A stretch of DNA of 64,000 nucleotides. Origin: Variovorax sp. PBL-H6. Its GTDB lineage: Bacteria > Pseudomonadota > Gammaproteobacteria > Burkholderiales > Burkholderiaceae_C. The notes under the pieces were generated by a model that saw only the letters and a program-made list of their open reading frames with translations, had not been told where the DNA came from and did not search any database. The stretch covers positions 2,170,001-2,234,000 of the forward strand of contig NZ_LR594659.1 in the NCBI RefSeq assembly GCF_901827155.1, written 5' to 3'. A program made the translations under genes and the position numbers. Numbering within the stretch: position 1 is the first letter of the stretch; every line of letters begins with the position of its first letter. This document shows positions 42,958-50,825 of the stretch, one piece after another.

Positions 42958-44088
42958 ATGAACGCTTCCTTTGTCGACACCGTGCTGCGCATCCTCAACC
43001 TGTGCCGCAAGGAATTCCTGGCCGTGCTGAAGGACCCGGCCAGCCGCGCCATCTTGATCGTGCCCGCGCTCATGCAGAGCCTGCTGTTCGGCTATGCCGC
43101 CACCTACGACCTCAACCAGGCCGACTACGCGCTGCTCGACCAGAGCCACAGCGCGGCTTCGACGGCGCTGGTCGCGAAGCTCGACGGGACGGGCGTCTTC
43201 CACCGTGCCGCGACCTTGCGCAGCGCGGGCGACATCGAGCGCGTCATCGATGCGCAGGATGCGCTCTTCGTGATCCACATCGGTCCGCGCTTCGAGCAGC
43301 AGTTGCAGGCCGGCGAAGACGCCGCCGTCCAGCTCATCTTGGACGCGCGCAATTCGAACACCGCGGGCTCCGCCGCCGGCTACGTGAGCGCGGTGGTGGC
43401 CGACTTCAACGCGCAGTGGCGCGCACGGCATGGGGGGGCGCAGGCGCCGGTGCGCATCGACTCGCGCGCCTGGTACAACCCCAACCTCGAGACGCGCTGG
43501 AACCTGATGCCCGGCATGATTGCCGCGCTCAGCATGCTGCAGACGCTGCTGCTGACCGCGCTCTCGGTGGCGCGCGAGCGGGAGCAGGGCACCTTCGACC
43601 AGCTGCTGGTCACGCCGCTCACGCCCACCGAGATCATGATCGGCAAGGCCGTCCCGCCGGTGCTGATCGGGCTGGTGCAATCCACCATCGTGCTCGGGGT
43701 CACGCTCCTCTGGTTCAAGGTGCCGATGGCCGGCTCCCTCCTCACCCTCTATGCGGGATTGGCCTGCTTCACCATTGCCAGCGTGGGCATCGGGCTGTCC
43801 ATCTCGGCGGTGTCGGCCAACATGCAGCAAGCCATGCTCTACACCTTCGTGCTGATCATGCCGCTGATGCTGCTGTCGGGGCTGACCACGCCGGTGCGCA
43901 ACATGCCCGAGGCGCTGCAGATCGCGACGCTCGCCAACCCGCTGCGCTTCGCCATCGACCTGGTGCAGCGTGTCTACCTCGAAGGGGTGGGCCTGCTGAC
44001 GGTCTGGCACAACCTCATTCCGCTGGTCGTCATCGCGGCCATCACGCTGCCGCTGGCGGCCTGGCTGTTTCGCAATCGTCTCGTCTGA
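42958..44088 (+). CDS. ABC-2 permease (YbhR-type)
   Basis: 376 residues with the same arrangement as the previous gene: ILIVPALMQSLLFGYAATYDL as TM1, an extracytoplasmic domain, then five segments including the loop AREREQGTFDQLLVTPLTPTE. Sequence similarity to the partner is limited to these blocks, as expected for the YbhS/YbhR pair. It starts 11 bases after the previous stop, and the outer-membrane factor begins 13 bases after its own stop. Confidence 0.9.
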   Translation: MNASFVDTVLRILNLCRKEFLAVLKDPASRAILIVPALMQSLLFGYAATYDLNQADYALLDQSHSAASTALVAKLDGTGVFHRAATLRSAGDIERVIDAQDALFVIHIGPRFEQQLQAGEDAAVQLILDARNSNTAGSAAGYVSAVVADFNAQWRARHGGAQAPVRIDSRAWYNPNLETRWNLMPGMIAALSMLQTLLLTALSVAREREQGTFDQLLVTPLTPTEIMIGKAVPPVLIGLVQSTIVLGVTLLWFKVPMAGSLLTLYAGLACFTIASVGIGLSISAVSANMQQAMLYTFVLIMPLMLLSGLTTPVRNMPEALQIATLANPLRFAIDLVQRVYLEGVGLLTVWHNLIPLVVIAAITLPLAAWLFRNRLV

Positions 44089-44101
44089 AAGAGAGCGCGA
44101 C

Positions 44102-45610
44102 ATGAAGAAACCCCAACGCTCCTCCTCGCTGTCCTTTTGTATTCCCTGGCTCGCGGTGCTGATGCTGGCCGGCGGCTGCGCCGTGGGGCCCGAGTTCAAG
44201 GCGCCCACGGCGGAAGTGCCGGCGGATTTCTCGGCCTGGCACGGCGGCTCGGCGGAGCTGCTCGATACGCAGGCGCGCGATGCAGCGGGCATGCCCATTG
44301 GCTGGTCGGCCTTCGCCGACCCGGTGCTCGATGCGCTGATGGCGAAGGCGCTCGACGCCAACCACGACCTGCAGACGGCTGCGCTTCGCTTCGCCCAGAG
44401 CCGCGTTCAACGCCAGCAAGCCGAGGCCCAGCGCGGGCCGCAGCTCAATGCCAGCGCAGCCGCTGCGCGCCAGCGGCAGAGCGAGTTCGGCTCCGGCACG
44501 CGGCTGATCGATGCGCTCAATCCCTCGAACCGCGAGCAGTTGATCGGCGCGCTGAGCGAGCCGCACAACCTCTACCAGGCCGGCTTCGATGCCTCGTGGG
44601 AGCTCGACCTCTGGGGCCGCGTGCGTCGCGCTGTCGAGGCGGCCGATGCGGATGTCGACGCGTCGCAAGCCATGCTGGCGCAGGTGCAACTGGCCGTGCA
44701 GTCGGAGCTGGCGCGCAACTACTTCGAGTTGCGCACGGCGCAGCGGCAATTGCGCATCGCGCGCGACGATATCGCAGCGAGTGACGAGTCGCTGACGCTG
44801 GTGAAGGCCCGCGCCGACGGCGGCTTGACCACCGATCTCGACGTGCGCCGGCAAGCGGCGCAGACCGCAGACCTGCGCGCACGACTGCCGCAACTGCTGG
44901 CGCAGGAGGCGCAGACCACCAACCGGATCACGCTGCTGCTCGGCGAGCGGCCCGGCACGCTGCAGGCGCAGCTCGCAGCACCCGCCGATGGGCCCGCAGG
45001 CGCGTTGCCCGACCTGTCGCCGGGCTTGCCTTCCGAGGTGGCGCTGCGCCGTCCTGACATCCGGCGGGCCCAGGCGCAGCTGCACTCGGCCACTGCGAGC
45101 ATCGGCGTCGCGGTGGCCGACTTGTACCCGCACATCACGCTGGGCGCGAACTTCGGTCTTGAATCGGTGGGAAGCCGCAACTTCGGCGAATGGGGGAGCC
45201 GGCAATGGTCCATCGGGCCGAGCCTGCAGCTTCCGCTGTTCGATGGCGCAAGGCGCCGCAGCACTGTCACGCTGCGCGAACTGCAGCAGCAGGAAGCCGT
45301 GGTGGCGTATCAGCAGGCCGTGCTGAAGGCCTGGCACGAGATCGACGATGCGCTGAGCGCCTACGCCGCCGAGCGGCAGCGGCATCTTCAGCTTGCGGAC
45401 AAGGAGCGGCAGAGCCGCGATGCGTGGGAGCTGGCGCGGGTGCGCTACGCGCATGGGCTGACCGACTTCCTGGTGCAACTCGACGCGCAGCGCACGCTGC
45501 TGCAGGCGCAGCGCGACCAGGTGGACAGCGGAGGGCGGCTGGCGATGGATCTGGTGATGCTGACCAAGGCGCTGGGCGGGGCCGAGGACCGGAACGCAGC
45601 GCGGCGCTAG
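44102..45610 (+). CDS. Outer-membrane efflux factor (NodT/OprM family lipoprotein)
   Basis: 502 residues. Signal ends in LAGGCAVGPEFKAP, so the mature protein is an N-acylated lipoprotein as in OprM. Two TolC-like repeats follow, with the conserved QAGFDASWELDLWGR and RNYFELRTAQRQL in the first half, and LRRPDIRRAQAQLHSA, ADLYPHITLGANFG in the second. It completes a tripartite export route with the fusion protein and ABC exporter. E. coli ybhGFSR lacks a linked outer-membrane gene, so this operon is self-contained. Confidence 0.92.
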   Translation: MKKPQRSSSLSFCIPWLAVLMLAGGCAVGPEFKAPTAEVPADFSAWHGGSAELLDTQARDAAGMPIGWSAFADPVLDALMAKALDANHDLQTAALRFAQSRVQRQQAEAQRGPQLNASAAAARQRQSEFGSGTRLIDALNPSNREQLIGALSEPHNLYQAGFDASWELDLWGRVRRAVEAADADVDASQAMLAQVQLAVQSELARNYFELRTAQRQLRIARDDIAASDESLTLVKARADGGLTTDLDVRRQAAQTADLRARLPQLLAQEAQTTNRITLLLGERPGTLQAQLAAPADGPAGALPDLSPGLPSEVALRRPDIRRAQAQLHSATASIGVAVADLYPHITLGANFGLESVGSRNFGEWGSRQWSIGPSLQLPLFDGARRRSTVTLRELQQQEAVVAYQQAVLKAWHEIDDALSAYAAERQRHLQLADKERQSRDAWELARVRYAHGLTDFLVQLDAQRTLLQAQRDQVDSGGRLAMDLVMLTKALGGAEDRNAARR

Positions 45611-45642
45611 TGCGATCGGATCTCTGGCATGCTGGGTCCGTC

Positions 45643-46026
45643 ATGAAACTGGATCCGTTCGTCAGCGTCGATGGAGTCCCGTTCACGATCTCGCAAGAAG
45701 AGATCGTGAAGATGCGCGGCCAGCCCATCGAAGCCGGCCGGAACAGCGTCGGGCTGAACGAGCTCGACTATGCATCGGTGGTCTACCGGTTTCAGGACAG
45801 TGGCAGGCTGGAGGAGGTCACCATGCAGGCGACGGTGGTGAACTTCGGCAATGTGGCGGTGCCATTCGATGCGCTGCCGTCGTTCGTCCAGCAGCAGGAT
45901 CCCGGGGTGTTCGAGCGGGCAGGCTTTGTCGTCAGCCCGCGCTTCGGGCTGGCCTTCGACCCCTGTCAGCCGCACTGGGTGACGGCGCTCGCGGCGCATT
46001 GTCTCGATGCGTGGCGGGCCCTGTGA
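45643..46026 (+). CDS. Hypothetical protein (127 aa)
   Basis: Not recognised by name. The sequence alternates short strands and helices (LDPFVSVDGVPFTISQEEIV, ELDYASVVYRFQDSGRLEEV, VPFDALPSFVQQQDPGVFER) without signal peptide. The pattern resembles small proteins of toxin-immunity or SMI1-like neighbourhoods, but there is no firm match. ATG 45643 sits 33 bases after the efflux stop. It is the first gene of the accessory stretch that continues to 50.3 kb. Confidence 0.55.
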   Translation: MKLDPFVSVDGVPFTISQEEIVKMRGQPIEAGRNSVGLNELDYASVVYRFQDSGRLEEVTMQATVVNFGNVAVPFDALPSFVQQQDPGVFERAGFVVSPRFGLAFDPCQPHWVTALAAHCLDAWRAL

Positions 46027-46123
46027 AACGGCGGCTTGGCAGGATTCGCGGTTCCCTGGTCCTTGTGGCGCCGGCCGATCCTTCGTAGGCTCGGGGTTTC
46101 GCGTCCATCATCCAAGGAGAACC

Positions 46124-46570
46124 ATGAGTACCAACACAGTCAGGCTGCATCGTGTCATTGCCGCGAAGCCGGAAAAAGTCTATCGGGCGTTCATCGACGC
46201 CGACGCCAAGGCGCGTTGGCTGCCGCCGAATGGCTTCACCGGGAAGGTCCACAGCATGGACGCCACGGTGGGCGGCAAATACAAGATGTCGTTCACCAAC
46301 TTCACGACGGGCAAGAGCCACTCGTGGGGCGGCGAATACCGCGAGCTGGTGCCCAATGAGCGCGTGCGGTACACGGACGTCTTCGACGATCCGAACCTGC
46401 CCGGAGAAATGCACGTTACCGTCACGCTGAAGCAGGTCCTCGTCGGCACCGAGCTGAACATCGTCCAGGAAGGCATCCCCGAGATGATTCCCCTGGAAGC
46501 GTGCTACCTGGGCTGGCAGGAGTCGCTGCTGAACCTGGCGAGGCTGGTTGAACCAGAGATCAACGACTAG
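46124..46570 (+). CDS. SRPBCC / AHSA1-like START-domain protein
   Basis: 148 residues, one START/Bet v1-like domain. The motif RVIAAKPEKVYRAFIDADAK followed by RWLPP is the usual N-terminal block of AHSA1-type proteins; SFTNFTTGKSHSWGGEYREL and the C-terminal helix (GWQESLLNLARLVEPEI) complete the fold. Such proteins bind hydrophobic ligands. AAGGAGA lies 5 bases before ATG 46124. Substrate unknown. Confidence 0.88.
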   Translation: MSTNTVRLHRVIAAKPEKVYRAFIDADAKARWLPPNGFTGKVHSMDATVGGKYKMSFTNFTTGKSHSWGGEYRELVPNERVRYTDVFDDPNLPGEMHVTVTLKQVLVGTELNIVQEGIPEMIPLEACYLGWQESLLNLARLVEPEIND

Positions 46571-46576
46571 CCCCGG

Positions 46577-47347
46577 ATGACCCTGTCCCCTTCGCCGTGT
46601 CGTGCACGAGACGTCCTTGTGTCCTACTTCTGGAGCGGCGATGCTGTCCGCAGTCGAAGCGTGAGCGATGTCGTGCTCTCGGGCCTCCTCGGCATGCCTG
46701 TGCTGCCTGCAAGGCTGTTGGCAGATTGCGAAAGGGAGGTATCGATGCGCCTGGGCCTGGAGCCCGGGGACGTCGAGGCATTGTCGTTGGCGCGAGCGCG
46801 TGCGCGCTGGCCTGACTTCAGGCATTGCGTCCAGGCGGTGTCCCATTGGACCCGCACGCTCGGCCTCAAGCAGGTGCTGGCGTCCAGCGAAGTCGCACTG
46901 ATGGCTTGCCGCGGCGCGAGGTACCACCATGACGGCGCGCACTACGGCGGCGCGGCCTTTTGCAATCTCTTCCTGAGCGAGGACAAGGGACTGGACCTGC
47001 ACCTTCCCGCCGCAGGTCGCCGAATTCCCCTTGCCAGGGGCACCGCAGTGATCTTCGATACGGGCCAGCCGCACGCCGTCATCAGGCGGCACAGCGGCAG
47101 CTTCGATTCAACCGACTTCGGGCCCGAGCAAGATTGCACCCAACTGTTCCTGACCTGGGAGCTTCCCATCGAACATGCCGATGTCGGGCGCGTGCTTCGT
47201 GTCGACTTCGACGTCGACCCTTCGACCTCGTTGCAACTCGATGAAGAGCAGGTCTGGGTGAATGGCGCACAGGCTCGCGTATGCCCGGGTTCCGGCCGCT
47301 GGCTCCCCGGCAACGGGTCGCTGAAAGTTACCGCGGACGTGATTTGA
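46577..47347 (+). CDS. Putative 2OG-Fe(II) dioxygenase-like protein
   Basis: 256 residues. The first 110 are helical and unassigned. The second half has ARYHHDGAHYGGAAFCNLFL, which gives an HxD pair, and later FDTGQPHAVIRRHSG, the distal His with a following Arg. This is the facial triad and co-substrate Arg layout of a double-stranded beta-helix iron dioxygenase. Spacing fits, but the overall sequence is divergent, so the call is tentative. It begins seven bases after the START-domain gene and precedes an aspartyl-hydroxylase-like gene, so the three may form one unit. Confidence 0.5.
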   Translation: MTLSPSPCRARDVLVSYFWSGDAVRSRSVSDVVLSGLLGMPVLPARLLADCEREVSMRLGLEPGDVEALSLARARARWPDFRHCVQAVSHWTRTLGLKQVLASSEVALMACRGARYHHDGAHYGGAAFCNLFLSEDKGLDLHLPAAGRRIPLARGTAVIFDTGQPHAVIRRHSGSFDSTDFGPEQDCTQLFLTWELPIEHADVGRVLRVDFDVDPSTSLQLDEEQVWVNGAQARVCPGSGRWLPGNGSLKVTADVI

Positions 47348-47420
47348 TTCGCGCGTGTAGCGCCAGGCCGCCGACTAACATGCGTCCCGGCTCGACAACT
47401 TACGTGAACCCAGGAAGCCC

Positions 47421-48140
47421 ATGCTGAGGAATCTGCCCGCCCGTGTTCTGTTCCGCACGCTCATGGCCGCCGAGCGAATGAACAGGCGTCATTCCTTGCT
47501 CGGCAACCACCCGTTCTTCTCGTCAAGCGATCTGGCTTGGCCGCGGCTTCTGGAGGCTCGCAGCCTCGAGATTCGCGCCGAACTGGACGACTTGCTCAAG
47601 GACGTCCAGAAGCTCCCGAGCTTCCAGGAAATTTCGCCGGACCAGGCGACACTGACCAGTGACGCCGGCTGGAAGACCTTCTTCTTCAAAGGCTACGGCG
47701 TCGATTTCCCGAAGAACATGCAGCGCTGCCCCCGCACGGCCGAAGCACTGGCGCTCATTCCCGGCATGAAGACGGCCTTCTTTTCCATCCTCGCCCCCGG
47801 CAAGGTGATTCCCGAGCATCGTGGTCCCTACAACGGCGTCCTCAGGTATCACCTCGGGCTGCGCGTTCCAGCATCGGACGAGACTTGCGCCATTCGCGTC
47901 GACGGCATCGTGAGGAACTGGTCCGAAGGCGAGTCGCTGGTCTTCGATGACACCTTCATGCACGAGGCCTGGAACCGGACGCCGCATTGGCGCATCGTTC
48001 TTTTCGTGGATTTCCTGCGACCCCTGCCGCTCGTGCCCCGCCTGGTGAACAAACTCATGATGGAGGTCATGCAGCGCACGGCCTTCGTGAAGGTGGCGGT
48101 GAAGAACCAGGCGCGGTGGGAAGACGGGTTCTACAGCTAG
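47421..48140 (+). CDS. Aspartyl/asparaginyl beta-hydroxylase-family (LpxO-like) dioxygenase
   Basis: 239 residues. The core has FFSILAPGKVIPEHRGPYNG (first His, typical of the AspH/LpxO family), LRYHLGLRVPASDETCAIRV and EGESLVFDDTFMHEAWNRT (distal His), then RIVLFVDFLRP. It lacks the long N-terminal membrane region of many LpxO proteins, though the C-terminus is hydrophobic. In LpxO this fold hydroxylates lipid A acyl chains; other members act on small molecules. AGGAAG precedes ATG 47421. An Rhs fragment begins immediately after its stop. Confidence 0.8.
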   Translation: MLRNLPARVLFRTLMAAERMNRRHSLLGNHPFFSSSDLAWPRLLEARSLEIRAELDDLLKDVQKLPSFQEISPDQATLTSDAGWKTFFFKGYGVDFPKNMQRCPRTAEALALIPGMKTAFFSILAPGKVIPEHRGPYNGVLRYHLGLRVPASDETCAIRVDGIVRNWSEGESLVFDDTFMHEAWNRTPHWRIVLFVDFLRPLPLVPRLVNKLMMEVMQRTAFVKVAVKNQARWEDGFYS

Positions 48141-48142
48141 AG

Positions 48143-49306
48143 CCTTTGGGGCATGGATACAGCAGCAATGGGCTGAACCAGTACACCGCGGCGGGTGGTA
48201 CAGCGCACGCCTATGACGCCAACGGCAACCTCACGGGCGATGGCACCTGGAGCTACGGCTATGACCTGGACAACCGGCTGAAGACGGCGAGCAAGGTCGG
48301 CACTGCAGCGAGCTTGAGCTACGACGCCGAGGGAAGACTGCGGCAAACAGCCATCGGAACAACGACGACGAACCTGCTGTACGACGCCGCGAACCTGATT
48401 GCCGAGTACGACGCGGCGGGCACGACGCTGCAAAGACGCTATGTGCACGGACCGGGCACCGACGAGCCGATCGTCTGGTACGAAGGATCAGGCACCACCG
48501 CGAAGAACTGGCTCTACGCGGACCACCTGGGCAGCATCGTGGCCACGGCCAATGCAACGGGCGCCTCCACGGGCATCTACAGCTACGGGCCCTACGGCGA
48601 GCCGAACACGACGACAGGGCCGAGGTTCCGGTACACGGGCCAGCAGCTCATCGGCGATCTGGGGCTGTACTACTACAAGGCGCGCTTCTACTCGCCGAGC
48701 CTGGGCAGGTTCCTGCAGACCGATCCGATCGGCTACAAGGATGATGTCAATCTGTATGCCTACGTGGGCAGCAACCCGGCGAACAGGACCGACCCTTCCG
48801 GGTTGATCGCCAGCCAGGCAGCGGCGCTGGGAGCAGGTGTTGGCGGTGCATCCGCATTTCCTGTTGCTCCGCAGTCCAACGTGCAAGGCACTTCCCTTGG
48901 GAACTGGATTGACAATTCGCCAATCCACGATCCGCCGCTTGAAGGGGTCTATCCCGAGCAGTTTCTGATTGGGGGAGGGCTGGCGATCCTGAGAGGCGCA
49001 GGACAGGTGGCCGCAAAGGAGGCGATGTCTTTATGGCCAGCAGCAAGCGGAGGTCGAACCGTCGTCAATGGACTTGAGTACACGACCCACGCACTTGAAC
49101 GAATGCAGCCCGTAGGCACGATCATTAAGGAGGGTGCGATGTTTAGCAGAGGCGTTCCGCCGTCTGCCGTAGAAAACGCAGTCAGACTTGGTAACGTGAC
49201 GCCTGGAAATAGTGCTGCCGAAGTCGTCCGTACCTTTGAGAACGTCCGAGTGATCACAAATCCTGAAGGTACTCGCATCATCTCTGTGATTAAGATCGGA
49301 AATTGA
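48143..49306 (+). pseudogene. 5'-truncated Rhs element with intact C-terminal toxin tip
   Basis: 388 codons without a start. The first about 215 are Rhs/YD core: YDANGNLTGDGTWSYGYDLD, several YD repeats, then the diagnostic RFYSPSLGRFLQTDPIGYKD and NPANRTDPSGL (48790-48804), the junction to the variable tip. The tip (about 165 residues) ends in a domain with YTTHALERMQPVG and VPPSAVENAVRLGNV, resembling DUF4258-type (BECR-fold RNase) toxins. Most of the Rhs cage is missing, because the upstream neighbour is an unrelated dioxygenase. G+C falls along the tip. It can only be expressed by fusion or recombination. Confidence 0.8.
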
Positions 49307-49308
49307 AT

Positions 49309-49596
49309 ATGGCAGTCCTGAATGAACACCAGTCGAGACTTTTGCGAAAAATGCTTCAACTAATTGAGCAGTTTCGGCAAGGTAAGTTGGAATACTACGA
49401 TTTTGTTGGCGCATTGGAAGGCACTCTTGATGCGGGCGAGTTTCGAGATCAGGGCCTTGTTAAAAGGTGGTACGACCTTTGGACACCGTTGGAATCCATG
49501 CGCGCTCAACAAGGAAACGACGTGAGCGCTAGGGATGTCGAACGTTATGTGTCTGACATGGAGGCGTACTTAAAGAACGTTCTGGAAGGGGGCTGA
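49309..49596 (+). CDS. Candidate immunity protein for the Rhs tip
   Basis: 95 residues, two bases behind the Rhs stop, which is the standard place for a cognate immunity gene. The protein is mostly helical, with LLRKMLQLIEQFRQGKLEYY then charged loops, and markedly lower G+C than the rest of the window. No family name can be given. Start at ATG 49309. Confidence 0.6.
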   Translation: MAVLNEHQSRLLRKMLQLIEQFRQGKLEYYDFVGALEGTLDAGEFRDQGLVKRWYDLWTPLESMRAQQGNDVSARDVERYVSDMEAYLKNVLEGG

Positions 49597-49609
49597 CCAG
49601 AGCGGAGTG

Positions 49610-49766
49610 ATCCCCGAGCTATCGCCGCACCATTGCTGTGAGCTTCACATGGGATGCGGGTCGCTCCATCGGAATCGATCGTGGCACCGGTCAGCAAACC
49701 TCAGTCATGACCGTGATTACCCGTCCGAATGGCGAGTTGGTCACAGCGTACCCCGGGCGCCCGTAG
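49610..49766 (+). pseudogene. Second orphan toxin tip (C-terminal fragment)
   Basis: An open stretch without start ends at TAG 49764. It reads SYRRTIAVSFTWDAGRSIGI, then DRGTGQQTSVMTVITRPNGE and LVTAYPGRP. The alternation of strands ending in T-x-TAYPG resembles the C-terminal part of RNase-type polymorphic toxins. It lies behind the first immunity gene and just in front of another small gene with a strong ribosome site, which is how displaced Rhs tips are usually stored. Confidence 0.5.
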
Positions 49767-49774
49767 GAGGTTCT

Positions 49775-50083
49775 ATGTCTCTCGATTTTGCGATTCTTGG
49801 TCAGAGCGGAGCACCAGAGAAGACCTTGTCGCTGGGTGTCGATCTGCACTATGAATTGATCACCGCCGCCGCTGCTCGTGCGCTTGGTCGCTTCCAGGAC
49901 TTCGAGGACTACTACGAAGATGCGGAGATTGCCGCCGATGATCTTCCGGAGCTGGCTGAACAGGTTCAATTACTTCGTGCCGAAGTCACGTCGATTGATC
50001 TACAGCGGTTCCTCGACGGATTGAGCGAGTTAGTAGCCGACGCAATCGCCGATCACAAGGCCCTTCATGCGATAGCGGACTAA
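49775..50083 (+). CDS. Candidate immunity protein for the orphan tip (102 aa)
   Basis: ATG 49775 is preceded by GTAGGAGG at an ideal distance; the frame upstream is not coding-like. The protein is acidic (FQDFEDYYEDAEIAADDLPE), a common feature of immunity proteins that neutralise basic nucleases. It starts eight bases behind the orphan tip. No specific family assigned. G+C is lower than the chromosome average. Confidence 0.65.
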   Translation: MSLDFAILGQSGAPEKTLSLGVDLHYELITAAAARALGRFQDFEDYYEDAEIAADDLPELAEQVQLLRAEVTSIDLQRFLDGLSELVADAIADHKALHAIAD

Positions 50084-50105
50084 TCCCATTTAGCAAACAT
50101 AAACC

Positions 50106-50309
50106 ATGGAAGTCGACGAGCACGGAAACGTTGCGCGTACAGCCGTCATCGGCGAGTCCCCCAAGTTGCTGGCAGACGCAGCAGTCAGCGCCGTCAGTCA
50201 ATGGAAATTCCGGCCTCACACCTATCGTGGCGTACCGGTCAAGGTGCGGCTTCGTCAGCCAATTACTTTCAAACTGGATCCTCCGGACGACCCGGCACCT
50301 TCGCAGTAA
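50106..50309 (+). pseudogene. TonB-family C-terminal domain fragment
   Basis: 67 codons giving MEVDEHGNVARTAVIGESPK, LLADAAVSAVSQWKFRPHTY and GVPVKVRLRQPITFKLDPP. This is the end of a TonB_C (energy transducer) domain with its AA-x-AV-QWxF-P core. The first part of the domain, the Pro-rich spacer and the membrane anchor are missing, and a stop codon lies two codons upstream of the ATG, so this is a remnant. Confidence 0.6.
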
Positions 50310-50340
50310 GAGAGCCGGACCCGCCCCAGTCCCCACGCCT

Positions 50341-50781
50341 CTACCCCAACACATCATTCACCTGCGCATTGAACTCCGCCTGCCCCAGCGCCACTCCGAT
50401 CTCCCTTGGCAGTGCATCCCTCACCGAAAACACGCCCAAAATCTTCGTCCCCGACACCAGCGGCAGGTGCCGGAACCCCCGTTCGAGCATCAGCACCACG
50501 GCATCCGACACCGGCGTCTCCGGCGGCACGCAGATCGGATTGGGCGTCATCACTTCGCGCACGGCCGTGCGATCCGGATCGACTCCTTTCGCGAGCACCC
50601 GCGTCATCAGGTCGCGCTCGGTCAGGATGCCCAGCAGGATGTCGGGCGGCTCCATGATGAGCACGCTGCCGCAGTTGGCGCGGGTCATCGCACCAGCGGC
50701 GTCGCGCACGCTGGCATGCGGCCCGAGGCTCAGCACATGCTTGCGCGATATGGACTGAAACACAGTACGTTCTTCCGCCAT
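50341..50781 (-). CDS. CBS-domain pair protein
   Basis: 146 residues, two CBS motifs forming one Bateman module (about 10-70 and 80-135). Conserved pieces are GSVLIMEPPDILLGILTERD and GFRHLPLVSGTKILGVFSVRD. Bateman modules bind adenine nucleotides and regulate partner proteins. The gene lies 44 bases behind korB in the same direction, so it may tune the oxidoreductase in response to energy charge (inference). Confidence 0.9.
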   Translation of the reverse strand: MAEERTVFQSISRKHVLSLGPHASVRDAAGAMTRANCGSVLIMEPPDILLGILTERDLMTRVLAKGVDPDRTAVREVMTPNPICVPPETPVSDAVVLMLERGFRHLPLVSGTKILGVFSVRDALPREIGVALGQAEFNAQVNDVLG

Positions 50782-50825
50782 GGTCCGCCCTCCGGCAAAA
50801 GCGCGATGTTGCGACGGCCCGGCGC

